Source: Mucilaginibacter sp. UR6-11 (GTDB lineage Bacteria > Bacteroidota > Bacteroidia > Sphingobacteriales > Sphingobacteriaceae). From it: a stretch of 64,000 nucleotides of DNA. Location: assembly GCF_020880695.1 (NCBI RefSeq), contig NZ_JAJIWO010000001.1, forward strand, positions 124,001 through 188,000. The letters are read 5' to 3'. Shown piece by piece: positions 1 to 9,166 of the stretch. The notes below the pieces were generated by a model. The model saw nothing but the letters and a program-made list of their open reading frames with translations. It was not told where the DNA came from and did not search any database. Within the stretch, counting starts at the first letter, position 1; each line of letters opens with the position of its first letter. Position numbers and translations under genes: made by a program.

Positions 1-1632
1 AATACATTTTGGGGTATAGGCGCATATTTTACAGAGTAACACCGGCGCGTACCCCCTACGGTTCTGGAACAATATTACCTGCTCCTTATGCGCTAACGCG
101 GTTTGGATATCGGCCATTAACACACTGGTAAAATGCGACTGTATGGTTTTTTTCCGGGTTTCTTCGGCAATGCTTACCACTTCAATTACGGGCAGCTCAA
201 CACCACCATAGCGTTCGGTTAATTCTGCGAAACCATATTTATGTGTACGGGCATTAAAATAGCTCTCGAATGACGGCGTTGCTGAGCCTAACAGCACTTT
301 TCCCTGGTGCATATTGGCCAAAAAAATGGCGGCATCGCGGGCATTATAGCGCGGCGCCGGATCAAATTGTTTGTAGGATGTTTCGTGTTCCTCGTCAACT
401 ATGATCAGCCCCAGGTCGGCATACGGTAAAAAAACAGACGAACGTGCACCCAGTACAACCTTGTATTCATTGTTCAGCACTTTTTGCCAAACCTCCACCC
501 GTTCGTTGTCATTAAAACGCGAGTGATAAACACCTATATGGGCGCCAAAATATTGGCGCAGGCGTTCAATAATATGCGTGGTAAGCGCAATTTCAGGCAA
601 CAGATAAAGTACCTGCCTGCCCTGCGCTATCATCTCCTCAATCAGCCTGATATAAATTTGTGTTTTGCCTGATGAGGTCACGCCATGCAGCAATACCACA
701 TCTTTATCATCAAACTGCTGCTTTATGCCGGTTAAAGCCGCTTGCTGTTGGGGGCTTAATTCAAAATCAGCGTCCAGATCTTCCGCCTCAAAAAATAAGC
801 GGCTTACATTCTTTTCCTCCGCAATAAATACCTCTTTTTCAATCAAGGAGTTAATACTGGCAGAGCCTGCGCCGCTCTCTTCAATCAACTCGTTTTTTGA
901 TATTGTTTTTTGATGGCGCGCCAGCTTGAGATAAGCCAATACGGCGTCGGCTTGTTTAGGCGCCCGTTTTTCTAATATACCAAACAGCTCCTTTAAATTA
1001 TCCTGCCCCTGGTAAGCAGGGTTCAGCGTCAGGAAAGTGCGTTTTCGGGGCTTGTAACGATCGCTTACTTCTTCAGATATGTTGATAATGTTTTTTTCAA
1101 ACAATCCCTTTAATAACGGCATTACCGTTTTCTGGCTCAATAGTTTAGCGATATCGCTTATCGTTAATTCGGGCTGTATTTCAAGCGCCTCCACAATTAA
1201 GAATTCCTTATCATGCAGGGTTGCCTTGTCGTACTCAAAACCCTTATTCAGCACAATTTTTGTTTCGCTGGCCAATTTCAGAGCCGATGGCAGCGCGGCG
1301 TTCATTACCTCGCCATCATAGCACATATAGTACTCTCCCAGCCATTTCCAAAAAAGCAACTGGCGCTCGGTAACAACCGGGCGGTCGTCTAATATCTCCA
1401 GTAAATACTTTGCTTCGTATTTTTCGGGCGGGTTTTCTGTTATTGCGGAAACAACGGCTGTATAAAGTTTGCTTTTGCCAAATTGCACCACCACTCGTTT
1501 ACCTATGGCTATGGTACCATTCAACTCAAAAGGAACCCGGTAAGTATAATTTTTAGCTATGGCAAGCGGTAAAATTACTTCTACAAAAAGTGTTTTACGG
1601 TTAACGTCGCGGGCCTCGGCAAATTCTAACAT
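1..1632 (-). CDS. priA: Primosomal replication helicase PriA (3' end outside window)
   Basis: PriA is a superfamily 2 DNA helicase that reloads the replisome at stalled forks. The 544 residues in the window cover the N-terminal 3'-DNA-binding domain and the first helicase lobe. Walker A reads GVTSSGKT at about residues 317-324 and the DEEH box lies at residues 413-416. At the window edge the NRRGYAP motif and the first zinc-ribbon cysteines (C534, C537, C543) are visible, so the frame is intact where the window ends. Full-length PriA is usually somewhat over 800 residues in this phylum, so the second helicase lobe is missing only because the window stops. The ATG at 1632 follows the stop codon of the DUF423 gene by 3 bases, which suggests co-transcription. 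The family call is firm. Confidence 0.96.
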   Translation of the reverse strand, partial: MLEFAEARDVNRKTLFVEVILPLAIAKNYTYRVPFELNGTIAIGKRVVVQFGKSKLYTAVVSAITENPPEKYEAKYLLEILDDRPVVTERQLLFWKWLGEYYMCYDGEVMNAALPSALKLASETKIVLNKGFEYDKATLHDKEFLIVEALEIQPELTISDIAKLLSQKTVMPLLKGLFEKNIINISEEVSDRYKPRKRTFLTLNPAYQGQDNLKELFGILEKRAPKQADAVLAYLKLARHQKTISKNELIEESGAGSASINSLIEKEVFIAEEKNVSRLFFEAEDLDADFELSPQQQAALTGIKQQFDDKDVVLLHGVTSSGKTQIYIRLIEEMIAQGRQVLYLLPEIALTTHIIERLRQYFGAHIGVYHSRFNDNERVEVWQKVLNNEYKVVLGARSSVFLPYADLGLIIVDEEHETSYKQFDPAPRYNARDAAIFLANMHQGKVLLGSATPSFESYFNARTHKYGFAELTERYGGVELPVIEVVSIAEETRKKTIQSHFTSVLMADIQTALAHKEQVILFQNRRGYAPVLLCKICAYTPKCI

Positions 1633-1635
1633 AAT

Positions 1636-2019
1636 TTATTTACTCCTGGCAGCAGCAATGGCAAGCGATAACCAGCCCATAATAAACAGTAATCCGCCCA
1701 ATGGTGTTATAGGGCCAATAAATTTAGTTTCAATATGAAGCAGATCCCGGCAGGCCAACAGGTACAATGAGCCCGAAAAACATACGATCCCGATGGTAAA
1801 CAGGTAATAGGCTGCGGTAACCCAGCTATTCTTGCCCCTGGCAAACGTCGCCAGGAACAACAGGGCAAAAACGTGATAAAAATTATACTCGACCGCGGTA
1901 TGCCAAACCGCTAACTGGGCCGGTGTTATTACTGCTTTTAACCCATGCGCACCAAATGCGCCGGCTGTAACAGCAACCGTACCTAATAACGCCGCGGTAA
2001 TGATTATTGATTTATTCAT
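1636..2019 (-). CDS. DUF423 family small membrane protein
   Basis: This 127-residue protein is almost entirely hydrophobic. It has four likely membrane helices and the DUF423/YgdD hallmark GAFGAHGLK near residues 21-29, followed by the usual WHTAVEYNFYH stretch. The molecular function of the family is unknown, and members sit in the inner membrane. It is the first gene of a probable two-gene unit with priA, which begins 3 bases after its stop. The pairing with a replication-restart helicase is probably just shared transcription. The gene is divergent from the envelope protein starting at 2107. Confidence 0.9.
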   Translation of the reverse strand: MNKSIIITAALLGTVAVTAGAFGAHGLKAVITPAQLAVWHTAVEYNFYHVFALLFLATFARGKNSWVTAAYYLFTIGIVCFSGSLYLLACRDLLHIETKFIGPITPLGGLLFIMGWLSLAIAAARSK

Positions 2020-2106
2020 GAAAATTTAAAAGGCTAAGTTAACCAATTGAAACTATTACTTGAATGGCTCGCGGTAAAAATCTAACTTGCAGCGTAAACT
2101 ATTATA

Positions 2107-3690
2107 ATGAGACGACTAATTATTATCACAATAATATTGCTTATAGCCACTATTGCTATAACGGTTGTCTATTTCAAAAATTTAAATACCCCCGGGCTGC
2201 ATAACAGCCAGACCATGGGTACCATCCCTGACAATGCTGCGCTGGTATTTGAGTTTAACAATGAAGATAGCTTTTATGATATTTTTACCGGCAACAAATT
2301 ATTTGAAGCGGTTATTGGCAAACAAAACCTGGCCGATATAGACACCCTGCATCACCAGTTGATGGCTGTCCCGCCGCTTAAGAAGTTTTTTACGGGCCAG
2401 AACACGTTTATCTCCCTTCATCCGCTGCCAAACCACACTATTGAGCTGCTCATCACCATAGCCGCTACCAAGGGTTTTAACCCGGCCGATATTGATAAAC
2501 TACCGGGCCAGCTAAATAAAAATCTGCTGGTTAGCGCTACTGCTTTTGAAGGCAAGAAGGGATATACCATTTATTCGGGTGCATTAAAAAAACGGTTTTA
2601 TTTATTAAATAAAGAAGACGGGATCTATACCGGTAGTTTCTCAAAAGAGTTGATTGAACAAAGCGCGCGTTACATCCCGCAAAAAGACAAAAAGCTTTTC
2701 TTAATGCTGCCCGATCAGCAAAACACAAATTCGCTGGCTAACTTATATGTTAATTATAGCCGGCTTGATCAATTATCTGAAGCGCTGTTTAAGAACAAGA
2801 ACACTGATATTTTTAAAAGCTTTAAGCTACTGCCCGCTTTGGCTGCCCTGAATTTAAATTTCAAAAGCGACGCGCTGCTGTTTACTGGTTTCTCAAATAT
2901 TCAGCAAGATCAACCTTCGGGCTATTTAAATTTATTTGCTAACCAGCAGCCTGTAGTAAATAGCTTAAAGGACATTTTTCCGTCGACCACTGCATACAGC
3001 ATAAGTTTTGCGGTATCTGACCCTAAAAAATTCAAAGCCGACCTTTCGGGCTGGTACGTTAAGGCAAAGCTGCAACATGAAAAAGATTCCTTATTTAACA
3101 AAGTAAAAAAGGAAACCGGTATCAATTTAATCAGCGAATTTAACCAGGTGCTGGGTAATGAGTTTGCGGTGGTTACCACCCGGTATATGGAGAAATACGC
3201 TATTATCAGCTTAACCAATGGCTCAGCATTTAAGCCTGTTATGCAAAACATCAGTAACATGACCAGCGATAATATAGGCCAGGTAAACTATACCAAACTG
3301 CCTTATTTTTTATTAGGAGATGCCTTTAACCCGTTTTATCATCCCTGGTTTATGATTGTTGATAATTACCTGATTTTGGCCAATACCGAATCAGAATTAA
3401 AGAGTTATTACGACTCGTATTTTAACCGCAAATTTCAAAGCAAAACACCACAATACAACCAGTTTAATGACCTGATGGCTGAGAAATGCAATGTTGCCTT
3501 GTACATTAACTTTAAAAACGCGCAACCCATTTTAAAAACAGACCTCAACAACGATTTCTACAGTGACTTTGAAACAAATAAAACAGGCTGGAAAAATTTT
3601 TATGCCGCATCTTACCAGCTTATAGCAGCTGATAAAAATTTCTATACCAGCTTTTGTATGGGTTTTAACCAAAACGAAAACCCCAAATAA
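2107..3690 (+). CDS. Membrane-anchored protein of unknown function (DUF3352-like)
   Basis: This 527-residue protein opens with one strongly hydrophobic helix (about residues 4-23), either a signal anchor or an uncleaved signal peptide. A large soluble part follows, presumably periplasmic. Shortly after the anchor it has an IPDNAALVFEFNN segment, which resembles the start of DUF3352-type proteins in Bacteroidota. I see no catalytic motif, lipobox or metal site. It stands alone on the plus strand, divergent from the DUF423/priA pair and about 140 bases ahead of the DUF5723 gene. The family assignment is a resemblance only; function is unknown. Confidence 0.75.
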   Translation: MRRLIIITIILLIATIAITVVYFKNLNTPGLHNSQTMGTIPDNAALVFEFNNEDSFYDIFTGNKLFEAVIGKQNLADIDTLHHQLMAVPPLKKFFTGQNTFISLHPLPNHTIELLITIAATKGFNPADIDKLPGQLNKNLLVSATAFEGKKGYTIYSGALKKRFYLLNKEDGIYTGSFSKELIEQSARYIPQKDKKLFLMLPDQQNTNSLANLYVNYSRLDQLSEALFKNKNTDIFKSFKLLPALAALNLNFKSDALLFTGFSNIQQDQPSGYLNLFANQQPVVNSLKDIFPSTTAYSISFAVSDPKKFKADLSGWYVKAKLQHEKDSLFNKVKKETGINLISEFNQVLGNEFAVVTTRYMEKYAIISLTNGSAFKPVMQNISNMTSDNIGQVNYTKLPYFLLGDAFNPFYHPWFMIVDNYLILANTESELKSYYDSYFNRKFQSKTPQYNQFNDLMAEKCNVALYINFKNAQPILKTDLNNDFYSDFETNKTGWKNFYAASYQLIAADKNFYTSFCMGFNQNENPK

Positions 3691-3830
3691 CGCTGTTGCC
3701 GTTAGCAGGTATTGGGTTAACCGCCGGGCTTAACAGGTAAATAATTTAATTCATTAATTTTACGGATAATAGATTTTGAATTTTATCTTTAGAAACTTAT
3801 TATTATTAATCTCCTGATTATAATTTATAG

Positions 3831-5282
3831 ATGAAGAAAACTTTATTTGTTTGGTGCTTTATTTTAATTACAGTTAAAGTTTTTGGGCAGCAATTTTCGC
3901 AATACAATACCGGCTCGTTATATGAGTCGTTTGAAAATCCCGCGCAAAGGGCATTTATACCTGACACCACGAAGCAATTCGCTTTTAACTTTTTCATTCC
4001 TAACTTTAATGCTAATCTGTATTTTACCGGCAACGGCCAGGAGGCATTGAAAACACGCGCTTTTTCTGCATATTATAATACAGCCAACCTGGTAACCGGC
4101 CAAAACGCGTACAACCGTGTAAATGTCAATGCAAATGCTTATACCATAATGTTTAAAGTATTTGGCAGTGAAAATGGCGACCAGGAAGTGGGCTTCTCAC
4201 TCAATACAAAGGCAGAGGCGCGTGGTTTTGGAACCGACGAATCTATTGCGCTATTTAACGGATTCACCAATTTCCCGGCCAACAGCTATACCAACATTTT
4301 TAACGACAATATTTTTTACCAGGCTTATCACCAGATAGGATTTACCTATCGTGAACAGGTCACAAAGAAATTTGCGTTTGGAGTTAAGCTGAGTGCACTA
4401 TCCGGTCTTACTTACAGGAAAACTTCGATAGACCAGTCGAGCATAAGTTTTAACAAAGCAACCGATGAAGCAACGTTAACCCTGCAGGGGACTAACATGT
4501 CTAACTCTACAGCCGGTCAAACCCATAAACAACAGATCCTGCCATCGTTTAGAAACCCGGGTGCGTCAATCAGCATAGGTACCTCATATATTGATGAAAG
4601 TGGTTACAAATGGCAGGGTAACATCAAAGACCTGGGCTTTATCCACTGGAGCAGCCAATCAGAAACCACCTCATTTAGCGGCAGTGAGCATATTGCCGGA
4701 TTCTCATCCACTACGCGGGAAAACACAATAACCCATGGCCTGGATAGCCTTACCAGCGGCGGACAGGTAAAAAAAGCCTTTAACTCTTATACCAATGGCC
4801 GGGCTGAGCTTAGCGTAAGTAAATCTTATTGGATGGATGATGAAGAAAATTTTAAATTTACGCCCACACTGATCGCTTCAAAAGAACTTTTTTATAATGG
4901 CTTTACCATGGCATTGGTTGCGCCGGTAAAAATCGGTAAACACACCGTATCGCTTACGCCTTCTTACAACGAGTTAAAGCTGTTAAACCTGGGTTTACAA
5001 TATATGTTTAAGTCTGCCAATTCGGAGTTCTTCATCGGTAGCGAGCGGCTTATGGCAACAGGAAATTTAATAGGCGATGCTGCCAAAGGAAGTTCTAAAA
5101 GCCAAACTCAAACCGAAATCACACAGGGTAGTTTTTCAGGCATGGATTTTTATATGGGCATATCGTTTAAGTTCGGGCAGACCATTGAGCGCCGGCTAAA
5201 TTCAAGCACCATACCAACTGGCGATAAAGGATTTATCGGCAAGATCTGGGAGAACCTGTTCCATAAAGACAAAAATTACTAA
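3831..5282 (+). CDS. DUF5723 family outer-membrane beta-barrel protein
   Basis: The 483-residue product starts with a clear signal peptide ending near the AQ-like site at residues 19-20 (VKVFGQQ). The rest is rich in alternating aromatic and polar residues typical of transmembrane beta-strands. The N-terminal pattern (QFSQYNTGSLYESFENPAQ, then AFNFFIPN) matches the DUF5723 family common in Bacteroidota, whose role is not known. It is likely an outer-membrane barrel. Its stop codon overlaps the stop of the convergent tsaB gene by four bases, leaving no room for a separate terminator between them. Confidence 0.82.
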   Translation: MKKTLFVWCFILITVKVFGQQFSQYNTGSLYESFENPAQRAFIPDTTKQFAFNFFIPNFNANLYFTGNGQEALKTRAFSAYYNTANLVTGQNAYNRVNVNANAYTIMFKVFGSENGDQEVGFSLNTKAEARGFGTDESIALFNGFTNFPANSYTNIFNDNIFYQAYHQIGFTYREQVTKKFAFGVKLSALSGLTYRKTSIDQSSISFNKATDEATLTLQGTNMSNSTAGQTHKQQILPSFRNPGASISIGTSYIDESGYKWQGNIKDLGFIHWSSQSETTSFSGSEHIAGFSSTTRENTITHGLDSLTSGGQVKKAFNSYTNGRAELSVSKSYWMDDEENFKFTPTLIASKELFYNGFTMALVAPVKIGKHTVSLTPSYNELKLLNLGLQYMFKSANSEFFIGSERLMATGNLIGDAAKGSSKSQTQTEITQGSFSGMDFYMGISFKFGQTIERRLNSSTIPTGDKGFIGKIWENLFHKDKNY

Positions 5283-5968
5283 GCCTTTTTAGGGGTAGTT
5301 ACTAAAAAATCTTTTAGATAAAAAGGTTCAAAATAAGCAACATCCTCAAACTCGCCGTTAAGAAATTTTTGCGCAGCTTTTTTTGTAAGATGGGCGGCCG
5401 AATTAGTGAAGTCAGGTATAAATTTTGCATTAGTATTCTTCTCTAATACTTCCTGGCATTTCTTTGCGCCATCGCCAAAAAACAGGATCTGATTGTCTTT
5501 AAGTTCCTCCGCAAAACTATACTCATCTATAATCTCCGCAGAAGTAGGTTTTACAACATTTCCGGCCGCGTCAAACAAAGCGGTGTAAACTTCCATGCGC
5601 CTTGCATCTATCATAGGGCAAAGCAGCGTTTTAGGCTCAATATCCTCGAGGGCAATAATACCTTCTGCCATAGCGTCCAGTGTTTCTATGGCTATCAGTG
5701 GTTTATCAAGGGCAAAACAAAGGCCCTTAGCGGTAGACACGCCTATACGTAAGCCCGTGTATGAACCCGGTCCGCTGCTTACGGCAACTGCAGCCAGTTC
5801 GCTGTATTGCAAACCTGCTGTGGTTAACAGTTCATCAATATAGAGTGTAATTACTTCCGCGTGTATATTACGTTCGTCCAGCTGTTTAACAGCAATAACG
5901 TTCCCGTCCTGTGCCAGGGCGACAGAGCATACGGTAGTGGCAGTTTCTATTTGTAGTATAAAGCTCAT
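5279..5968 (-). CDS. tsaB: tRNA threonylcarbamoyladenosine biosynthesis protein TsaB
   Basis: TsaB is the non-catalytic partner of TsaD in making t6A at position 37 of ANN-decoding tRNAs. The 229-residue protein has the ASKHA-fold start (ILQIETATTVCSVAL). It also has the conserved SSGPGSYTGLRIG segment near residues 64-76, which is diagnostic of TsaB. Length is normal. It lies 74 bases downstream of yidD on the same strand and may be read from the rpmH promoter, although a separate promoter cannot be excluded. Its 3' end overlaps the convergent DUF5723 gene by four bases. Confidence 0.95.
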   Translation of the reverse strand: MSFILQIETATTVCSVALAQDGNVIAVKQLDERNIHAEVITLYIDELLTTAGLQYSELAAVAVSSGPGSYTGLRIGVSTAKGLCFALDKPLIAIETLDAMAEGIIALEDIEPKTLLCPMIDARRMEVYTALFDAAGNVVKPTSAEIIDEYSFAEELKDNQILFFGDGAKKCQEVLEKNTNAKFIPDFTNSAAHLTKKAAQKFLNGEFEDVAYFEPFYLKDFLVTTPKKA

Positions 5969-6042
5969 TTTAAAGTAGTGAGTTAGGAGTGGTAAGTACT
6001 GGTAATAAGAACGCTTTACTCAGGCCCGTCACCGGTAACCAA

Positions 6043-6285
6043 TCAGGGCACCGGGTCATGGCCGTGCCCTCCCCAGGGATTGCAGCTGGCTATCCGCTTT
6101 AAAGTTAACCATCCGCCTTTAAAAGCGCCATGTTTTTTAATGGCCTCAATACCATACTGCGAACAGGTGGGCGTATAACGGCAGGATGCGCCCGTAAGCG
6201 GCGAAATAAAATATTGATATATTCTTATCAGCAATACAAAAAAGCCTCCTATAACAGCTTTAAATATGGCTGCAACGGTCGTCAT
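6043..6285 (-). CDS. yidD: Membrane protein insertion efficiency factor YidD
   Basis: YidD is a small membrane-associated protein that assists YidC-dependent insertion. The 80 residues contain the family core: a hydrophobic N-terminal helix, then [20 protein letters not shown] with its conserved cysteines, then the C-terminal [13 protein letters not shown] motif. The start codon overlaps the rnpA stop by four bases, a coupling commonly seen for rpmH-rnpA-yidD. Length and motifs are standard, so the call is firm. Confidence 0.96.
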   Translation of the reverse strand: MTTVAAIFKAVIGGFFVLLIRIYQYFISPLTGASCRYTPTCSQYGIEAIKKHGAFKGGWLTLKRIASCNPWGGHGHDPVP

Positions 6286-6665
6286 TTTATAAACTCGGTA
6301 TTAAGCTGCGTTAAAAGTTTAAGCATCTTTTTTTCAATAAGCTCATAGGCGGCTATTTCCTTACCGATATAACCTATGGACAGGATTATCTTTTTTCCGG
6401 CAGTATCAAGCTGGTTATACAACTGCTGTTGTTTGTTTAACCTGTAGGCTTCGCGCATGCGCCTTTTAATCAAATTACGATCAACTGCGCGTTTATAGCG
6501 TTTTTTTGAAACCGAGAATACAATCTGGACCGGAACCGGCTGCGGTTCGGCTACAAAAAGCCAGGAAGCTTTAAAGGGATAACATAAAAAAGAAGAACCG
6601 TTATGAAAAAGCTCATCAATAAGCCTCTTATTACATAACCGTTCTTCTTTTTTAAAGGTGTACAT
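6282..6665 (-). CDS. rnpA: Ribonuclease P protein component
   Basis: RnpA is the protein subunit of RNase P, which binds the catalytic RNA and the 5' leader of pre-tRNAs. The 127-residue product carries the RNR signature ([16 protein letters not shown], about residues 60-75) preceded by the [10 protein letters not shown] strand. The N-terminal [16 protein letters not shown] helix is typical. It follows rpmH and overlaps yidD by four bases, the conserved arrangement. The RNase P RNA gene itself is not in the window. Confidence 0.96.
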   Translation of the reverse strand: MYTFKKEERLCNKRLIDELFHNGSSFLCYPFKASWLFVAEPQPVPVQIVFSVSKKRYKRAVDRNLIKRRMREAYRLNKQQQLYNQLDTAGKKIILSIGYIGKEIAAYELIEKKMLKLLTQLNTEFIK

Positions 6666-6737
6666 AGTTACTAAATATGAACCGTAATTTTAACACAACA
6701 GGTTCAAACTCCGGGTAACAGAGCAGTAACCGAATAT

Positions 6738-6896
6738 CTATGCTTTATGGCGGCCTTCGCTCGATACAGATAATTTCTTTCTGCCTTTAGCTCTTCTTGC
6801 TGCTAATATTCTTCTACCGTTAGCAGTAGACATGCGCTCACGGAAACCGTGTTTATTTCTTCTTTTTCTTTGAGAAGGCTGGAACGTTCTTTTCAT
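6738..6896 (-). CDS. rpmH: 50S ribosomal protein L34
   Basis: I translated this 52-codon gene directly from the minus strand. It begins [20 protein letters not shown], the invariant L34 start, and continues with [19 protein letters not shown]. It is a very basic ribosomal protein of the large subunit. It leads the rpmH-rnpA-yidD cluster; rnpA begins 72 bases after its stop. A near-perfect Bacteroidota promoter lies upstream (6934-6964). Confidence 0.97.
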   Translation of the reverse strand: MKRTFQPSQRKRRNKHGFRERMSTANGRRILAARRAKGRKKLSVSSEGRHKA

Positions 6897-6933
6897 GACT
6901 TTTTTATTCTATTTGTTTTTTAAAACAAGAGCG

Positions 6934-6964
6934 CAAATGTAGTGTAATTATTTAGTTTTTCAAA
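6934..6964 (-). promoter_or_regulatory. Promoter of rpmH-rnpA-yidD
   Basis: On the minus strand TTTG (6961-6964) is followed by exactly 19 bases and then TACATTTG (6934-6941). This matches the primary-sigma consensus of Bacteroidota, TTTG-N19-TAnnTTTG, at every defined base. The rpmH start codon lies 37 bases downstream. Confidence 0.8.
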
Positions 6965-7047
6965 ACTACATTTCGAAAAAAGTTCATAGCCTGTTGTTAA
7001 TAATTTAAGGTTTGAAAATTAATAATGCCGATAAAGGTTTAAAGGAT

Positions 7048-7449
7048 TTATTTTTTTGCCAGCAAATCACGTATTTCGGTAAGTAATATTTCCTCTTTGG
7101 TAGGTACAGGTTCGGCAGCCGGCTCGGCTTCCTCCTTCTTTTTAAGCGAGTTAATACCTTTAACAATAAGAAAGATGCAAAATGCGACTATTAAAAAGTC
7201 AATAATATTATTTATGAATAAACCATAGTTAATGGCGGTTTCAGGGGTCTTGCCAATTGCCGGTTTAATTACATACTTAGCATCTTTAAAATCAATACCA
7301 TTAAGCAGCATGCCTAAAGGGGGCATAATAATATCAGACACCAACGACGCGACTATTTTGCCAAATGCAGCACCAATAATAACACCCACTGCCAGATCAA
7401 CCACGTTGCCGCGCATGGCAAACTCTTTAAATTCTTTTACAATAGCCAT
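7048..7449 (-). CDS. mscL: Large-conductance mechanosensitive channel MscL
   Basis: MscL opens under membrane tension to release solutes during osmotic downshock. The 133-residue product has the family signature near the N-terminus ([24 protein letters not shown], split here by the first membrane helix). The second helix is at about residues 75-97 and a charged C-terminal helix ends in LLAKK. Glycine and alanine spacing of the first helix is as expected. A TAATTTTG element (7479-7486, minus strand) lies upstream and could be its -7 box. The gene is monocistronic and divergent from rpoN. Confidence 0.96.
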   Translation of the reverse strand: MAIVKEFKEFAMRGNVVDLAVGVIIGAAFGKIVASLVSDIIMPPLGMLLNGIDFKDAKYVIKPAIGKTPETAINYGLFINNIIDFLIVAFCIFLIVKGINSLKKKEEAEPAAEPVPTKEEILLTEIRDLLAKK

Positions 7450-7552
7450 AGTTTAAAGTTATATTGATAAAGTTATCACAAAATTATAATGCTGTCCAAA
7501 CAAATGTTCTTTTTCAGCATTTACTCATAAAACGTTTTCATTTTAACTTAGT

Positions 7553-7583
7553 TTTAAAGTTATAGGTAATTGATGTAGATTTG
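7553..7583 (+). promoter_or_regulatory. Probable rpoN promoter
   Basis: TTTA (7553-7556), 19 bases, then TAGATTTG (7576-7583): one mismatch in the -33 element and a perfect -7 element of the Bacteroidota consensus. The rpoN start codon is 14 bases after it, so the leader would be very short. Confidence 0.55.
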
Positions 7584-7596
7584 CCATATCTGATTT

Positions 7597-9072
7597 ATGC
7601 TTAAACAAAACCTCCAACAGAAATTATTACAGAAGCTATCGCCGCAGCAAATTCAATTTATAAAATTGCTGCAGGTGCCTACGGTATCATTGGATACCCG
7701 TATAAAAGAGGAGTTGGAAGAGAACCCTGCGCTTGAAGATCTGAGTTTAACCAATCTTAATGAGCCGGAAGAACAATACCCTGACCGCGATCCAGACGAA
7801 GATACCTACAACAATGATGAGGAGCGTGGTGAAATGGACGAATTCAACATTGACGATTACCTGCAGGAAGATAACGTAAACGAATACGGCTCGCGCTATG
7901 ACCAGAATGGTGATGACGAAGAGGACCGTAAAGAAATACCTTTTGCCGTACAAAGTTCATTTTTCGAGTTGTTGCAGTCGCAGCTGGATATGCTGCCGAT
8001 GTCTGACAAGGACTTTAAGATAGCCAACCAGATAATTGGCAGTTTGGATGACGATGGTTACCTGCGCAGGCCGATAACTTCGCTTACTGATGACCTGGCA
8101 TTCTCGCAAAATGTAATGGCCGAGGATGAAGAAGTTGAAGAAATGCTAAAGCTGATACAAAGCTTTGACCCTCCGGGTGTTGGCGCCCGCAGCTTACAGG
8201 AATGTTTGCTGATCCAATTACGCAGAAAAGATATCAATGACCCTATAATAATTAAAGCAATCTTGGTGGTTGAACATTATTTGGATGAGTTTACCCGCAA
8301 ACATTATGATAAGCTTGAAAAATCATTGAACATGAACTCGATTGAGTTGCGTGGCGTTGTAAATGAAATTTTAAAGCTTAACCCCAAGCCCGGCGACTCG
8401 AACGAGGTGAACACCAAGCAAATGCAGGTTATCCCTGATTTCCATATCAAAAACAGCGATGGTGTGCTGATACTTACCCTTAATTCAAAAAACGCCCCCG
8501 AACTTAGAGTAAGCCGGTCTTACCAGGAGATGTTTCAGCATTATGATAAGGCATCGCAAAAAGATAAAAAGTTAAAAGAGGCTGTACAATTTGTTAAGCA
8601 AAAGCTCGACTCGGCAAAATGGTTTATTGATGCAATTAAACAACGCCAGCAAACCCTGCTGAAAACCATGAACGCCATTATGCATTACCAGTATGATTTC
8701 TTTTTAACCGGTGATGACAAGAACCTGAAACCCATGATATTGAAAGACATCGCCGATAAAATAGGCATGGATATATCAACGGTATCGCGGGTTGCCAACT
8801 CAAAATATGTACAAACGGAATATGGAACTTTCCTGTTAAAATCATTCTTCTCTGAGGCGATACAAACCGAGAGCGGTGAAGAAGTATCCAACAAAGAAGT
8901 TAAGAAAATACTGGAAGAACACATAGGTAAAGAAGACAAACGCCACCCACTGGCCGACGAGAAACTAACCGAAATATTAAAAGATGCCGGCTATAACATA
9001 GCACGCCGTACCGTAGCCAAATACCGTGAGCAGATGAATATACCGGTTGCACGGTTAAGGAAGGAATTATAG
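7597..9072 (+). CDS. rpoN: RNA polymerase sigma-54 factor
   Basis: RpoN directs RNA polymerase to -24/-12 promoters and needs an AAA+ activator. The 491-residue protein has all expected regions: glutamine/leucine-rich region I (residues 1-50, LKQNLQQKLLQKLSPQQIQ), a very acidic region II (about 55-115) and the core-binding domain. A helix-turn-helix with DISTVSRVANSKYVQTEYG follows, and the RpoN box ARRTVAKYRE lies close to the C-terminus. Length is usual for Bacteroidota. No sigma-54 activator is encoded in the window. It is monocistronic and is followed by a convergent type IX secretion cluster. Confidence 0.97.
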   Translation: MLKQNLQQKLLQKLSPQQIQFIKLLQVPTVSLDTRIKEELEENPALEDLSLTNLNEPEEQYPDRDPDEDTYNNDEERGEMDEFNIDDYLQEDNVNEYGSRYDQNGDDEEDRKEIPFAVQSSFFELLQSQLDMLPMSDKDFKIANQIIGSLDDDGYLRRPITSLTDDLAFSQNVMAEDEEVEEMLKLIQSFDPPGVGARSLQECLLIQLRRKDINDPIIIKAILVVEHYLDEFTRKHYDKLEKSLNMNSIELRGVVNEILKLNPKPGDSNEVNTKQMQVIPDFHIKNSDGVLILTLNSKNAPELRVSRSYQEMFQHYDKASQKDKKLKEAVQFVKQKLDSAKWFIDAIKQRQQTLLKTMNAIMHYQYDFFLTGDDKNLKPMILKDIADKIGMDISTVSRVANSKYVQTEYGTFLLKSFFSEAIQTESGEEVSNKEVKKILEEHIGKEDKRHPLADEKLTEILKDAGYNIARRTVAKYREQMNIPVARLRKEL

Positions 9073-9166
9073 TAGAGATTAGAGTTTGGTGATTAGAGAT
9101 TGGGTTAGATGCAGACAACTAACCTTGGTAAACTAATCTCTGATTAACTAACCGCTGCCGGGGGGC

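Noticed and set aside
9074..9160. GATTAGAG direct repeats and a GGTTAG/CTAACC stem
   Set aside because: Short, imperfect and without a T run; perhaps a weak terminator between convergent genes, not enough to call.
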